Shown: in pieces, positions 1-8,641 of the stretch | Layout of the letters: each line of letters opens with the position of its first letter | How positions within the stretch are numbered: position 1 is the first letter of the stretch | NCBI RefSeq assembly: GCF_030682035.1 | Contig: NZ_JAUXQZ010000037.1 | Coordinates: 111,537-175,536 of the forward strand | Reading direction: 5' to 3' | Source: Brevundimonas sp. | Lineage (GTDB): Bacteria; Pseudomonadota; Alphaproteobacteria; Caulobacterales; Caulobacteraceae | DNA length: 64,000 nucleotides | The notes under the pieces: model-generated | The model's database searches: none | The model's input: the letters and a program-made list of their open reading frames with translations, nothing else | Told to the model about the DNA's origin: nothing | Made by a program: the position numbers and the translations under genes

Positions 1-1609
1 GGTCGATCTTGACGCCGTCCTCAAGGCCGAGTGCGATGGCGGCCTCGAATTTGGCCTTCATCTCGTGGGTGATCTCGAACTTGGTCTCGCGCTCGAATAT
101 CTTGATCGAGCCGATATCGCGCTTGGTCACGTGACCAAGGCGGCAGATGGTCGGCATCAGCCATTTCGGATCGGCGTTCTTGTCGCGGCCGATATTGATC
201 CGGTACCAGGTCATGTCTCCGCCGCGGGCGAAGTCCGTATAGGGCACGTCGAGTTGGCCCTTGTCGTTCTTGCCCGTCTCCTGCTGACGCTTCATCCGGT
301 CGTCGTCGTAGACGTCTTCAGGGGCCGGCAGCTTCTGCTGGTAGAGGCGGATCAGGGCGGCGGCGATCTGCTCGGGCGAGCTCTTTTCCAGCAGCTGCTT
401 GCCCAGCGCCAGAACCGCCTCGTCCTCGACCGGCGCAATCAACACCGGATCGGCCAGCATGCGGACATGGTCATTGGCGAGGATCATCTCGGCCGAAGGC
501 GGGCCGCTCCATTCGGCCTTGATCGAGGCCGATTGCAGCATCAGCTCCACCTTGCGACGGCGCGTGTAGCTGACCAGCAGGACCGAGACGCCCTTCTTGC
601 CGGCGCGGCCGGTACGGCCCGAACGGTGCAGCAGGCCGGCCTTGTTGACCGGGATCTCGGCGTGGATGACCAGCCCCAGATCGGGCAGGTCGAGGCCGCG
701 GGCGGCGACGTCGGTGGCGACGCAGACGCGTGCGTGGCCGTCGCGCAGGGCCTGCAGCGCTTCCGACCGCTGGCTCTGGGTCAGTTCGCCCGACAGGCCG
801 ACCACAGAGAAGCCGCGTTCGCGCAGGGACGAGGTCAGGTGTTTCACCCGCTCCCGGGTGTTGGCGAACACAAGGGCGCCGGGGGCCTCGAAGTATCGGA
901 GGACATTGACGACCGCGAGTTCGACCTCATTCGGGGCGACGCGGATGGCCTTGTATTCGATATCGGCGTGCGAACCGGCGCCGACGACCGTGTCGATCCG
1001 CAGCGCGTCCTGCTGATAGGTCTTGGCCAATTGCACGATGTCGCGCGCCAGGGTGGCCGAGAACATCAAGGTGCGGCGCTCGGCCGGGGCGGCGTCGAGG
1101 ATGAAGGTCAGATCTTCCTGGAAGCCCATGTCCAGCATTTCGTCGGCTTCATCCAGCACCACGGCCTGCAGCGTCGACAGGTCCAGCGATCCGCGCTCGA
1201 CGTGGTCGCGCAACCGGCCCGGGGTGCCGACGACGATGTGGCAGCCGCGATTCAGCGCCTGGCGCTCGACCTTGGGATCCATGCCGCCGACGCACGACAC
1301 GATGCGCGCGCCGGTCTGGGCATACAGCCATTGCAGCTCGGTCGAGACCTGCAGCGCCAGTTCGCGCGTGGGAGCGATGACGAGGGCCACCGGTGCGCCG
1401 AACTCGGCGAATTTCTCCGCTTCGCCCAGCAGGGTGGGCGCCAGGGCCAGGCCGAAGGCGACGGTCTTGCCCGATCCGGTCTGGGCGGAGACCAGCAGAT
1501 CGCGGCCCTGTTCGGCCTCCAGCACGGCGGATTGCACCGGCGTGGGTTCGGCATAGCCACGATCGGAAAGGGCGCGGTCAAGCGCGGGATGACTGGCGGG
1601 GAAAGGCAT
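1..1609 (-). CDS. DEAD-box ATP-dependent RNA helicase, DeaD/CsdA-like (3' end outside window)
   Basis: An RNA-unwinding helicase, probably acting in ribosome assembly or mRNA turnover. The protein opens with a Q-motif region (PTPVQSAVL), then Walker A AQTGSGKT, PTREL, DEADEMLDMGF (motif II), SAT (motif III) and HRSGRTGRAG (motif VI), so both RecA-like lobes are present. The remaining C-terminal part contains a GRDKNADPKWLMPTICRLG segment typical of the DbpA/CsdA RNA-binding domain. At least 536 residues are encoded before the window edge cuts the gene. The ATG at 1609 lies immediately before the conserved N-terminus, although no strong Shine-Dalgarno is visible. A second helicase (RhlE-like) is at 52.7 kb. 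Confidence 0.93.
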   Translation of the reverse strand, partial: MPFPASHPALDRALSDRGYAEPTPVQSAVLEAEQGRDLLVSAQTGSGKTVAFGLALAPTLLGEAEKFAEFGAPVALVIAPTRELALQVSTELQWLYAQTGARIVSCVGGMDPKVERQALNRGCHIVVGTPGRLRDHVERGSLDLSTLQAVVLDEADEMLDMGFQEDLTFILDAAPAERRTLMFSATLARDIVQLAKTYQQDALRIDTVVGAGSHADIEYKAIRVAPNEVELAVVNVLRYFEAPGALVFANTRERVKHLTSSLRERGFSVVGLSGELTQSQRSEALQALRDGHARVCVATDVAARGLDLPDLGLVIHAEIPVNKAGLLHRSGRTGRAGKKGVSVLLVSYTRRRKVELMLQSASIKAEWSGPPSAEMILANDHVRMLADPVLIAPVEDEAVLALGKQLLEKSSPEQIAAALIRLYQQKLPAPEDVYDDDRMKRQQETGKNDKGQLDVPYTDFARGGDMTWYRINIGRDKNADPKWLMPTICRLGHVTKRDIGSIKIFERETKFEITHEMKAKFEAAIALGLEDGVKID

Positions 1610-1804
1610 GGGGCGGTCCAATAGCACGATTCAGCGCGCGAACGGTCGGCGCGGAAGGCGGCGGACGGCGGCGTATGATGGGAAATAACGGCGGAATGGT
1701 GAAAGCCGCGAAATTGAGGCTGCGCTCCTCAAGGGACGGATGCCGGCTTTACCAATTAGAGAGCCTGCGGGGGGATACTGGCCGGGTTCAAACAGGCTTC
1801 CACC

Positions 1805-2155
1805 ATGTTCGTGCTTCGCGCCGCTGGCTCAACGCTTCTGATCTACGCCCTGTTCAACGCCGCCTTCGGCCTGAACCGGCAGGAGTTGCCGTGGGTGATT
1901 TCGGCCGTCCTGCTGACGATCGGCGGGATCGCCCTGCTTGTGGCGCAGCCGTGGTCGCGGATCGTGGTGCTGGCGTCCGCCGCCGCCGCCGCCGCGGTCG
2001 GCGCGATCAGCCAGTTCAGGACAGCTCAGGACGTAGATATCAGCCTGGAGTCCGCCACGGTGGCCTGGACCCTGTGGTCGGCCCTGTGGCTGGCGACGGC
2101 CTATATCGGCACGAAATATCTGTCTGACAAAGGCGTGGTGGTCGAGGAGCTATAG
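1805..2155 (+). CDS. small hypothetical membrane protein
   Basis: A 116-residue protein that I do not recognise. It has about four hydrophobic stretches: residues 5-20, 28-46, 50-68 (alanine-rich) and 80-100, so it is probably an inner-membrane protein with short loops. The ATG at 1805 follows a GC-rich leader with no clear ribosome binding site. It is transcribed away from the helicase, with a 195-base gap that probably holds both promoters. No catalytic motif is visible and no function is proposed. Confidence 0.6.
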   Translation: MFVLRAAGSTLLIYALFNAAFGLNRQELPWVISAVLLTIGGIALLVAQPWSRIVVLASAAAAAAVGAISQFRTAQDVDISLESATVAWTLWSALWLATAYIGTKYLSDKGVVVEEL

Positions 2156-2316
2156 GATGGCGAACCGCGATCGCTGAAACGGTCGATTAAGGCTCCTGCT
2201 GTAGACTTGGGTTTCGTTCAACGCACCTGCGGGCCGTGTTCGGCCCCACTGGAAAATGTTGTGAACCGCTCTGTATTCACCCCGAACCGGGCCTCCCCCG
2301 TCCTGATGGCAGCGCC

Positions 2317-2733
2317 ATGAGGGGGATTGAACGGTTCGTGCGCGCGTCGGAAGGATCGGTCGCGCTGAAATTCGCCTTCGTCGGCCCGGCTGTCTTCCTG
2401 CTGGCGGTCGGCGGAATCGACCTTCTGACTGTCACGCGCTCGCAGGACCGGCTTCAAACCATCGCCGACGGCGCCGCCGTGGCAGGCGCCGAGGCCCTGG
2501 ACCCCACCACAGACGCCGCCGCCGCCCGAATGCGCGCCGCCGCCTTCGTCGCGGTCCAGATGCGTCAGTGGCCGGATGCGCCAGCCTATCAGGCGAAGTA
2601 TGAGATTGTCGATCAGGCCGGCGGGCGGGCTCTCCGGGTCGTGCTGCGCGGACACCGCCCGTCCTTTCTCGCCAACATGCTGCCGCCCGGCGGCTGGTAT
2701 TTGGTCGGCGACGCCAGCGCGACGCCGGTCTGA
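2317..2733 (+). CDS. TadE/TadG-like pilus-assembly family protein
   Basis: A 138-residue protein with the N-terminal signature of TadE/TadG-type pseudopilins: a short basic start, then EGSVALKFAFVGPAVFLLAVGG, in which a glutamate sits at the start of a single long transmembrane helix. The following segment (SQDRLQTIADGAAVAGAEAL) matches the TadG N-terminal region. The rest is probably periplasmic. The frame is open upstream to 2236, but the ATG at 2317 directly precedes the conserved region. No other tad genes are nearby, so it may be an orphan paralogue of a Flp-pilus locus elsewhere. Confidence 0.7.
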   Translation: MRGIERFVRASEGSVALKFAFVGPAVFLLAVGGIDLLTVTRSQDRLQTIADGAAVAGAEALDPTTDAAAARMRAAAFVAVQMRQWPDAPAYQAKYEIVDQAGGRALRVVLRGHRPSFLANMLPPGGWYLVGDASATPV

Positions 2734-2859
2734 CGGTCCTCCGTCAGGCGTCGAACTCGAATTCCTCCGACGAGGCGACGGCCTGACGATTTCAGACATC
2801 GGCGCGACGACCGCTGACAGACCGTCGTTTTGAGAGCAGAGTGGGTTTCGGGGGACCTA

Positions 2860-4881
2860 ATGCTGAAGATCGTGCTTGCCGCCACCACCGCGCTGACGCT
2901 CATCTCCCTGGCCGGCGCCGCCAGCGCCCAGGCGCTGACTCCGCCGCAAGCTCCGGCCGGCGCCCGGCCGTCCCCGCAACAGGCTCTGACGCAGGGCGCA
3001 GGCTCCCTGACCAGCGGACGCCCCGTTGGCGGCCGACTGGCGCAGGGCGACGACACCCTGCAGAGCGGAGAATACGCAGACAGCTGGACGTTCCCTGTCC
3101 GACGGGGCCAGACCTATGAGCTGAATCTCTCGTCCTCGGCCTTCGATCCCTATCTGATCGTTCGCGGTCCAGGCGGACTGAGCGAGGACAACGACGACGA
3201 TCCGGCCGCGCGCGGCTCGCGCGACAGCCGGGTGCGCTTCACAGCCCCGGCCGACGGCCTCGTCGAGGTATCGGCGACCAGCTACGAGCCCGGAGAGACG
3301 GGAGCCTACACCCTTACCCTGGGTGGAGCGGCGGCGAGACCCGTCGCATCGTCCGCCGCGGAGACGGCGTCTGATCGCCCCGTTCGCATGGGCCAGACGC
3401 TTGAAGGACGACTTGGGGCCGGCGACCGTCAGTTGGACAGCGGCGAATACATCAACAGCTATGTATTGCGCGGGCGGCGCGGACAGACCCTGGACCTGCG
3501 ACTGACCTCGACGGCCTTCGACCCCTATGTGGCCATCAGCGGCCCCGATGAATTCTCGGCCTTCAACGATGACGATCCGGCGGTAACAGACGGGCGCGAC
3601 AGCCGGCTGGTCGTCACCCTGCCGGCTGACGGGGACTACCGCATCACCGCGACCAGCTACGCCTCAGGCGAGCAGGGCGGGTACCGTCTGGCGGTGCTGG
3701 ACGGCACAGGGGCCGCGACGCCCGCCCCGCCTGCCGTGCGTCCCTCGGAGCGCGCCTCGGCCAACGGCCAGATCACCATCGGCCAGGCCGTCAGCGGTTC
3801 GCTGGACGCGGGCGACGACACCCTGGAGTCGGGCGAATATGTCGACCACTTCCGCTTCACCGGCCGTCGCGGGCAGCGGGTGGCGGTGGAGCTGACGTCC
3901 TCGGCCTTTGACGCCTACACCATCCTCACCACGCCGGGCGGCGATCAGCAGGACAATGACGACGCCCGCGACGGCACTCATGACAGCCGGCTCGACACCG
4001 TCCTGGCCGAGGATGGGGAATACGAGGTCATGGTCACCTCCTACGCCCCCGGCGAGACCGGCTCATACCGCTTCAGCGTCATCCCCAGCCAGGGCTCGCC
4101 GCGGCAGGCCTCGGTGCAAGGAGGAGCGCGCGTGTTCGCGGTCATGGTCGGGGTGTCGGACTACGGCGGGGCCCAGAACAATCTCGATTTCACCGACGAC
4201 GACGCCCGCAAACTGGCCGAGACCTTGAGCACGGACGGCTCGCTGAATGCCGCCAGCGTCGTGCTGACCAACGCCGAGGCCACGGTCGCCGGGGTGCGCC
4301 GCGCCTTCGCCCGGGTCGCGGCCCAGGCGGGTCCGGAGGACACCTTCCTGTTCTTTTTCTCGGGCCACGGCGACCAGTCGGATACGCGGGTCAGCGGGCT
4401 GGAGCCGGACGGCAGGTCCGAGTCCATCGTGCTGCGCGACGGCGAGATCAGCGACAGCGACATGGCCGAGCTGTTCGGAACCCTGCGTACCCGGCTGTCG
4501 CTGCTGGTGCTCGATTCCTGCTATTCGGGCGGCTTCGCCCGCAACGTCGTGGATCGGCCGGGGGTTATGGGGCTGTTCAGCTCGGAAGAGGACCTGACCA
4601 GCGCCGTGGCCGACAAATTCCAGGCCGGGGGGTATCTGTCCCACTTCCTGCGCGTCGGCATGGGCGGTGAGGCCGACGGAGACGGCGACCGGCTGGTGAC
4701 CGCCGGCGAACTGGCCACCTATCTACGCCGCCAGTTCCGGGAGCAGGTCGAGAGCGTCGAATCCGAGACCCAGGACGGCCAGCGCAACTACCAGAACCTG
4801 GTCGTCGACCGGGGCGGCGTGCAGGTCGATGACGTGATCGTGCGCCTGCCGGTGCACGAGGTCGCCGCGAACGGCCGCTGA
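2860..4881 (+). CDS. secreted caspase-like (C14) peptidase with three PPC-like repeats
   Basis: A 673-residue exported protein. The ATG at 2860 has a GGGGGA ribosome site and begins a clear signal peptide ending in ASAQA. Three homologous beta-rich repeats follow (about residues 50-153, 174-280, 307-407), each with an SSAFDPY-like strand, a DNDD acidic loop, a DSR motif and a TSY.PGE.G.Y end, resembling bacterial pre-peptidase (PPC) domains. The C-terminal caspase fold (423-673) has the catalytic His503 in FSGHGD and Cys554 in LDSCYSGG. The substrate is unknown. The acidic loops could bind calcium, which activates many metacaspases; that is inference. The upstream in-frame TTG at 2830 is less likely as start. 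Confidence 0.9.
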   Translation: MLKIVLAATTALTLISLAGAASAQALTPPQAPAGARPSPQQALTQGAGSLTSGRPVGGRLAQGDDTLQSGEYADSWTFPVRRGQTYELNLSSSAFDPYLIVRGPGGLSEDNDDDPAARGSRDSRVRFTAPADGLVEVSATSYEPGETGAYTLTLGGAAARPVASSAAETASDRPVRMGQTLEGRLGAGDRQLDSGEYINSYVLRGRRGQTLDLRLTSTAFDPYVAISGPDEFSAFNDDDPAVTDGRDSRLVVTLPADGDYRITATSYASGEQGGYRLAVLDGTGAATPAPPAVRPSERASANGQITIGQAVSGSLDAGDDTLESGEYVDHFRFTGRRGQRVAVELTSSAFDAYTILTTPGGDQQDNDDARDGTHDSRLDTVLAEDGEYEVMVTSYAPGETGSYRFSVIPSQGSPRQASVQGGARVFAVMVGVSDYGGAQNNLDFTDDDARKLAETLSTDGSLNAASVVLTNAEATVAGVRRAFARVAAQAGPEDTFLFFFSGHGDQSDTRVSGLEPDGRSESIVLRDGEISDSDMAELFGTLRTRLSLLVLDSCYSGGFARNVVDRPGVMGLFSSEEDLTSAVADKFQAGGYLSHFLRVGMGGEADGDGDRLVTAGELATYLRRQFREQVESVESETQDGQRNYQNLVVDRGGVQVDDVIVRLPVHEVAANGR

Positions 4882-4893
4882 CGGCAGGGAAAG

Positions 4894-4940
4894 AATGGTG
4901 GATGCGACAGGGATTGAACCTTTGACCCCCTCGGTGTGAA
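4894..4940 (-). repeat. partial tRNA-Val copy (distal attachment site)
   Basis: This 47-base stretch repeats 7730-7776 with a single mismatch at 4922. It corresponds to the 3' half of tRNA-Val(CAC), from the CCA end into the anticodon loop, and the homology stops abruptly after GTGTGAA. It lacks the 5' half and so cannot fold as a tRNA. It begins 12 bases after the stop codon of the caspase-like gene. Confidence 0.8.
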
Positions 4941-5234
4941 GGGCCTCGAAGGCAATTTCAGGGCATTTCAGGACTGTGCAAAACCCGCCAAATATTTGAA
5001 ATAACGGGTATTAATTTTTCAGCACTCCAAAACACCTTATCTTGGTGTCCACGAAACCGGGTGCAGCGCATAAAGTCCGTCCTTCAAAAAGGTCGAACCC
5101 ACCTTGGCCGCCTGTCCGATTTTCCGGCGCCGCCTCAGACCTCACAAAAAGTCATCGGCGAGGCCTCTTTCCCCTCGCTGGGCCAGAGGCCGATGTTAAC
5201 GTTTTGGGACGTGTCCGTCTGATACGTCTGCGGC
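4941..5234. other. AT-richer leader of the tRNA-bounded element
   Basis: No gene is supported here. The first 100 bases are noticeably AT-rich compared with the rest of the window (GGTATTAATTTTTCAG region). Two hairpins can be drawn: ACACC/GGTGT around 5030-5050 and GGCCTCT/AGAGGCC at 5162-5191, the latter just upstream of the cyclase gene. Together with 4882-4940 this makes up the 353-base gap between genes. Confidence 0.4.
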
Positions 5235-7043
5235 ATGCGGCTCGCGACGATCACAAATTGGGCGTATGGGGCGACGGTCGTCCTTACGGTCGCCTCGGGC
5301 GCCACGATGATTCTCGCCTCGAACGCGCAGGACCGCGAACGGGCCTCGGTCGAACAGCGCTATCGTCTCGATCAGGCGACGGAGCGGCTCGAGGGCGAAA
5401 TCTTCGCGCTCACCGACCACGCACGCCAGTATCTCCAGACTGGCGATCCGACCTATCGCATTCTCCACCAGCGGGACGCAGCCATGCTGGGATCAGTGGA
5501 AGCGAGGATCCGCCGCCTCGGAGATGCCGGCGCGGGTCCTGGCGAGCTCGCCGCGCTGGCGGGTGCGATGCGTTGGGCCGACACACTGCTCGACGAGCAG
5601 CGTGAGGCGCTAGCGGCGCACGCTCGCGGCGATGAGTCGAGGGCGCGTGCGATCCTGTTCGGCGCGGAATATGAGCGGGAGATGGATCGGGCCAAAGGCA
5701 TGGTCGAGCGTTTCCAGTACCAGCTCGATCAACGGACAGAGGGACAGGTCGCTGCCGCGACGCGGGCCGCGAGCCTTTGGAAAACCATTTCCGAGATCGC
5801 GCTCGCCATCACCGGCGTCCTCTTCCTGTGCGTCCTCTTCTTCATATTCAGACAGCGCGTGCTCAAGCCGGTTGTACGACTGAGCGACGTCGTCAACCGC
5901 CTTGCGGCCCAAGACTATACGATACCGCCGCCGTATCTCGGCCACATAGACGAGATCGGCGACATGGCGCAGGCGATCCGCGTGTTCCGCGAGAACGGAC
6001 TCGCCCGACAGCGGCTCGAGGAGGAGCGCGACGCCGACCGCCGACTGCGGGATCTGCTTTCGCGCATGACGCAGCGGATGCAGGGCTGCGATACGCTGCA
6101 TGACCTCAAGGAGATCGTCCGGCGCTTCGTGCCGGAGATCGCGTCCGACCTCGCGGGTCGACTCTACCTGCTGGATTCGTCACGCAACGCGATTGTCGCG
6201 TCCTGCGACTGGTTGAGCCCGAGCCAATCCCAGGATGAGTTTCCACCCACCTCCTGCTGGGCCCTGCGTCGCGGCCTGCCCCATCGTCCCGCCGGTCAGT
6301 CGGTGGATGTTCCGTGCGGTCATCTCGATCTGGCGGTGGGCCAGCTTGCCGACACGGTCTGTCTGCCGCTCACGGCGCATGGTGAGATCTTCGGCCTGCT
6401 CTATTTCGAGCCCCGTCCGGATCTCGAGGATGTTGCAGCGACGCCAGACACCTATCTCACCATACTGGCGGAGAATATTGGACTCGCTCTCGCCAACCTC
6501 CGTCTGCGCGATCAACTTCGTGCAATGGCGATGGACGACGCGCTGACTGGCCTTTCCAATCGCCGCCAGCTCGACGCGACACTCGAACACGCGATCGCCC
6601 TGGCCGAGCGCAATGGACAGCCGATCAGCTGCGTGATGCTCGATGTCGATCACTTCAAGCGCTTCAACGACAGTTTCGGGCACGACGCCGGGGACGCCGT
6701 CTTGCGCGAGGTCGGTTCGGTGCTGCGCGGCGCCGTGCGCGAGAAGGAGCTCGTCTTCCGCTATGGCGGCGAAGAGTTCCTGCTCCTCCTGCCGGGCGTC
6801 GATGCGGAGCACGCAACCGCCAGGGCAGAGGAGATCCGCACGCGGATCGCGGGATTGCGGCTGGTCCATGAGGGGACCGCTCTGGGTGACGTACGCGCTT
6901 CAGCGGGCATCGCCACCGCGCCGGCGCACTGCTCTGCGGACCGGCTGGTCCAGACCGCCGACGCCGCCTTGCTCCGCGCCAAGACCCAGGGCCGAGACCG
7001 CGCGGTCGTCGCTGCGGCCAGCAAGGTTCGAAGCGCCGCCTGA
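5235..7043 (+). CDS. membrane diguanylate cyclase (HAMP-GAF-GGDEF)
   Basis: A 602-residue cyclic-di-GMP synthase. Order of parts: transmembrane helix (about 8-30), a helical periplasmic sensor (31-180), a second helix (about 185-208), HAMP linker to about 260, a GAF-like domain (about 275-425), then GGDEF (about 435-595). The catalytic loop is RYGGEEF (GGEEF at 511-515), and metal-binding aspartates are present in LDVDHFKRFND, so it should be active. The inhibitory RxxD site upstream reads REKE, which is degenerate. No good ribosome site precedes the ATG at 5235. It is the only intact gene in the tRNA-Val-bounded element, and its style differs from its neighbours, suggesting transfer. Confidence 0.88.
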   Translation: MRLATITNWAYGATVVLTVASGATMILASNAQDRERASVEQRYRLDQATERLEGEIFALTDHARQYLQTGDPTYRILHQRDAAMLGSVEARIRRLGDAGAGPGELAALAGAMRWADTLLDEQREALAAHARGDESRARAILFGAEYEREMDRAKGMVERFQYQLDQRTEGQVAAATRAASLWKTISEIALAITGVLFLCVLFFIFRQRVLKPVVRLSDVVNRLAAQDYTIPPPYLGHIDEIGDMAQAIRVFRENGLARQRLEEERDADRRLRDLLSRMTQRMQGCDTLHDLKEIVRRFVPEIASDLAGRLYLLDSSRNAIVASCDWLSPSQSQDEFPPTSCWALRRGLPHRPAGQSVDVPCGHLDLAVGQLADTVCLPLTAHGEIFGLLYFEPRPDLEDVAATPDTYLTILAENIGLALANLRLRDQLRAMAMDDALTGLSNRRQLDATLEHAIALAERNGQPISCVMLDVDHFKRFNDSFGHDAGDAVLREVGSVLRGAVREKELVFRYGGEEFLLLLPGVDAEHATARAEEIRTRIAGLRLVHEGTALGDVRASAGIATAPAHCSADRLVQTADAALLRAKTQGRDRAVVAAASKVRSAA

Positions 7044-7148
7044 ATAAATGACGATCGTGGGCTGACAAGCGGACCGGCGCGTTCGGCGACGCCAATCCCC
7101 CGATCCAGCGATCGACTGGCGCATCAAGGACGTGAAAGTCGTCGTGCT

Positions 7149-7474
7149 CTAGCGGTCCTTCCGCTTGTCCGCATTTGGCGGGACCGGCGCCGAAGCGACA
7201 CGCCGCGCCTCTTCTTCAAACCGCGCCCTGGCCTCTCCCGCCTTTGGCTGGGATGACAGGATCCACGTCGGAGGCGCCGGCGAGTTCGTCAAATCGGCCC
7301 CGGGTCTTGGCCTCGTCGTAGAGGATCTCGCTCTGCCGCGGAGGCGCGACGACATAGTATATCGTCACAGACGCCAGGGGATTGACGCTCGCGACGCCAC
7401 CGGGCGAACCCCTCCCGACCCTCCAGGCGCGTCCACGTTCCGGCGTCGTTGGGATGGTCCGGGATCGACGCCAT
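7149..7474 (-). pseudogene. possible frameshifted remnant in a 690-base gap
   Basis: The 7044-7731 interval has no convincing intact gene. On the minus strand three short frames can be joined into one protein-like path: a start at 7474 (MASIPDHPNDAG...), a middle segment in another frame (IYYVVAPPRQSEILYDEA), and a charged end (RARFEEEARRVASAPVPP) stopping at 7149. This looks like a small gene broken by two frameshifts, but I do not recognise the family and the overlap may be chance. The rest of the gap, 7500-7731, holds nothing I can name. Confidence 0.25.
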
Positions 7475-7731
7475 GGCGGCTCCTTCGATGACGGGTCGCT
7501 ATGGATTGAGGCTGGGAGACCGGTCTGGATGAAACGCCCTGCAAAAGGCCGCAGCCGAGCGGGGTCGAATCAGGCCCGGTCTCCGCTCCGATCAATGCTT
7601 TTCACGGCGCTTTGTCTCGTTTCGAGCGGCATTGTTGAGCGGCGACTGCCCCAGTAACTCGCCTTGGCAGAAAAACAATCCGTATAGAGATCGTAGCGTT
7701 CTGATAAACAGATGTTTTTCAACAGAAAAAA

Positions 7732-7806
7732 TGGTGGATGCGACAGGGATTGAACCTGTGACCCCCTCGGTGTGAACGAGGTGCTCTCCCGCTGAGCTAC
7801 GCATCC
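7732..7806 (-). tRNA. tRNA-Val (anticodon CAC)
   Basis: The reverse strand folds as a complete tRNA with CCA encoded: acceptor GGATGCG/CGCATCC, D arm AGCTCAGCGGGAGAGC, anticodon stem CCTCG/CGAGG with loop TTCACAC, so the anticodon is CAC (valine, GUG codons), and T loop GGTTCGATCC. Its 3' half is duplicated at 4894-4940, marking it as an integration target. Because the duplicated part reaches the anticodon loop, the gene stays functional after insertion. Confidence 0.97.
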
Positions 7807-7858
7807 GGCCGATTCAGGAGGCGGGGACATAGCCCGGTCGCCCGGTACTGGCAAGCCG

Positions 7859-8575
7859 TCAGATGGCGGCGGCCTCCACCGCCGCCGTCGCCGCCCGATG
7901 CAGGGTCTCCACCGCCGCGATCAGGTCGGAGAAGCGGTCGATCACGATGTCGCCACCCAGTTCAGCGAGGGGGGCGTCGTTGTAGCCGAAGCCGGCCACC
8001 ACGCAGGGCACGCCCGCGGCGCGGGCGCTGCCGGTGTCGGTGGTGGCGTCGCCGACCATCACGGCCCGGGCCGGATCGCCGCCCGCCAATTGAACCGCCT
8101 CGCGGACATGGGCGCCGTCCGGCTTGCGGGCGCTGACCCGATCAGGACCGGCGATCACCACGAAATGACGCGTGAGACCGAGGGCGTCGATCAGCGCCCT
8201 GGCCAGATCGGTGCGCTTGTTGGTGGCCACGCACAGGAGAGCGCCGCGCGCCGACAGGTGATCCAGAGTCTCGACCACGCCGTCGAAGGTGCGACTGTCG
8301 TCGGCGATGTGGGTGACATAGTCGTCGAGGAACAGGTCGAACAGTTCGGGCTCGGCAGTCTCGTCCCAGACGGCGCCGGCCTCTGCGAAACCGTGGCGGA
8401 GAAGCGGGCGCACACCGTGCCCGACCAGATGGCGAGCCGAAGACAGGGGTACGGGCGGATAACCGCGCGGGGCCAGCATCCGGTTCAACGTGCCGATCAG
8501 GTCAGGGGCGGAATCCACCAGCGTGCCGTCCAGGTCGAAGGCGATGGTCCAGCCCTCCAGATCGCGTGTGCGCAT
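7859..8575 (-). CDS. gph: phosphoglycolate phosphatase, HAD superfamily
   Basis: A 238-residue HAD hydrolase that would remove phosphate from 2-phosphoglycolate, clearing the product of oxidative DNA end repair. The nucleophile motif is FDLDGTLVDSAPD near the N-terminus. Motif II lies in CVATNKR, and motifs III/IV in KPDGAHV and MVGDATTDTGSARAAG. The frame is open far upstream, but GGGGGAG lies six bases before the ATG at 8575; an ATG at 8581 sits too close to it. It is divergent from glmU, with 66 bases between. Exact substrate is by family similarity; other small phosphoesters are possible. Confidence 0.85.
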   Translation of the reverse strand: MRTRDLEGWTIAFDLDGTLVDSAPDLIGTLNRMLAPRGYPPVPLSSARHLVGHGVRPLLRHGFAEAGAVWDETAEPELFDLFLDDYVTHIADDSRTFDGVVETLDHLSARGALLCVATNKRTDLARALIDALGLTRHFVVIAGPDRVSARKPDGAHVREAVQLAGGDPARAVMVGDATTDTGSARAAGVPCVVAGFGYNDAPLAELGGDIVIDRFSDLIAAVETLHRAATAAVEAAAI

Positions 8576-8641
8576 CGACATCTCCCCCAGTCCGCCGGGA
8601 TGGGCTAGACCGCTGGCGACGACTAACCGCCGGACCGATTC

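Larger units (their letters stand above)
4894..7776. mobile_element. putative tRNA-Val-integrated element (no integrase seen)
   Basis: A 47-base direct repeat with a single mismatch bounds this interval: 4894-4940 on the left and 7730-7776, inside the intact tRNA-Val gene, on the right. The repeat covers the CCA end, T arm and anticodon-loop half of the tRNA, which is the usual attachment site of tyrosine-recombinase elements. The geometry fits integration at the tRNA 3' end: the intact gene is at one edge and the displaced 3' half at the other. Cargo is one diguanylate cyclase gene and a possible decayed gene. No integrase gene is visible, so the element is either decayed or was mobilised in trans. 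Confidence 0.6.

Noticed and set aside
65..1624. Long plus-strand open frame of 519 codons opposite the DEAD-box helicase
   Set aside because: It has no domain and is the antisense shadow of a helicase with all motifs; long antisense frames are common at this GC content.
4894..4940. A second tRNA gene
   Set aside because: Only the 3' half is present; there is no 5' acceptor strand or D arm, so it is an attachment-site fragment.
5042..5605. Plus-strand 187-codon frame overlapping the start of the GGDEF gene
   Set aside because: It shares sequence with the well-supported cyclase in another frame and has an arginine-rich, domain-free translation.
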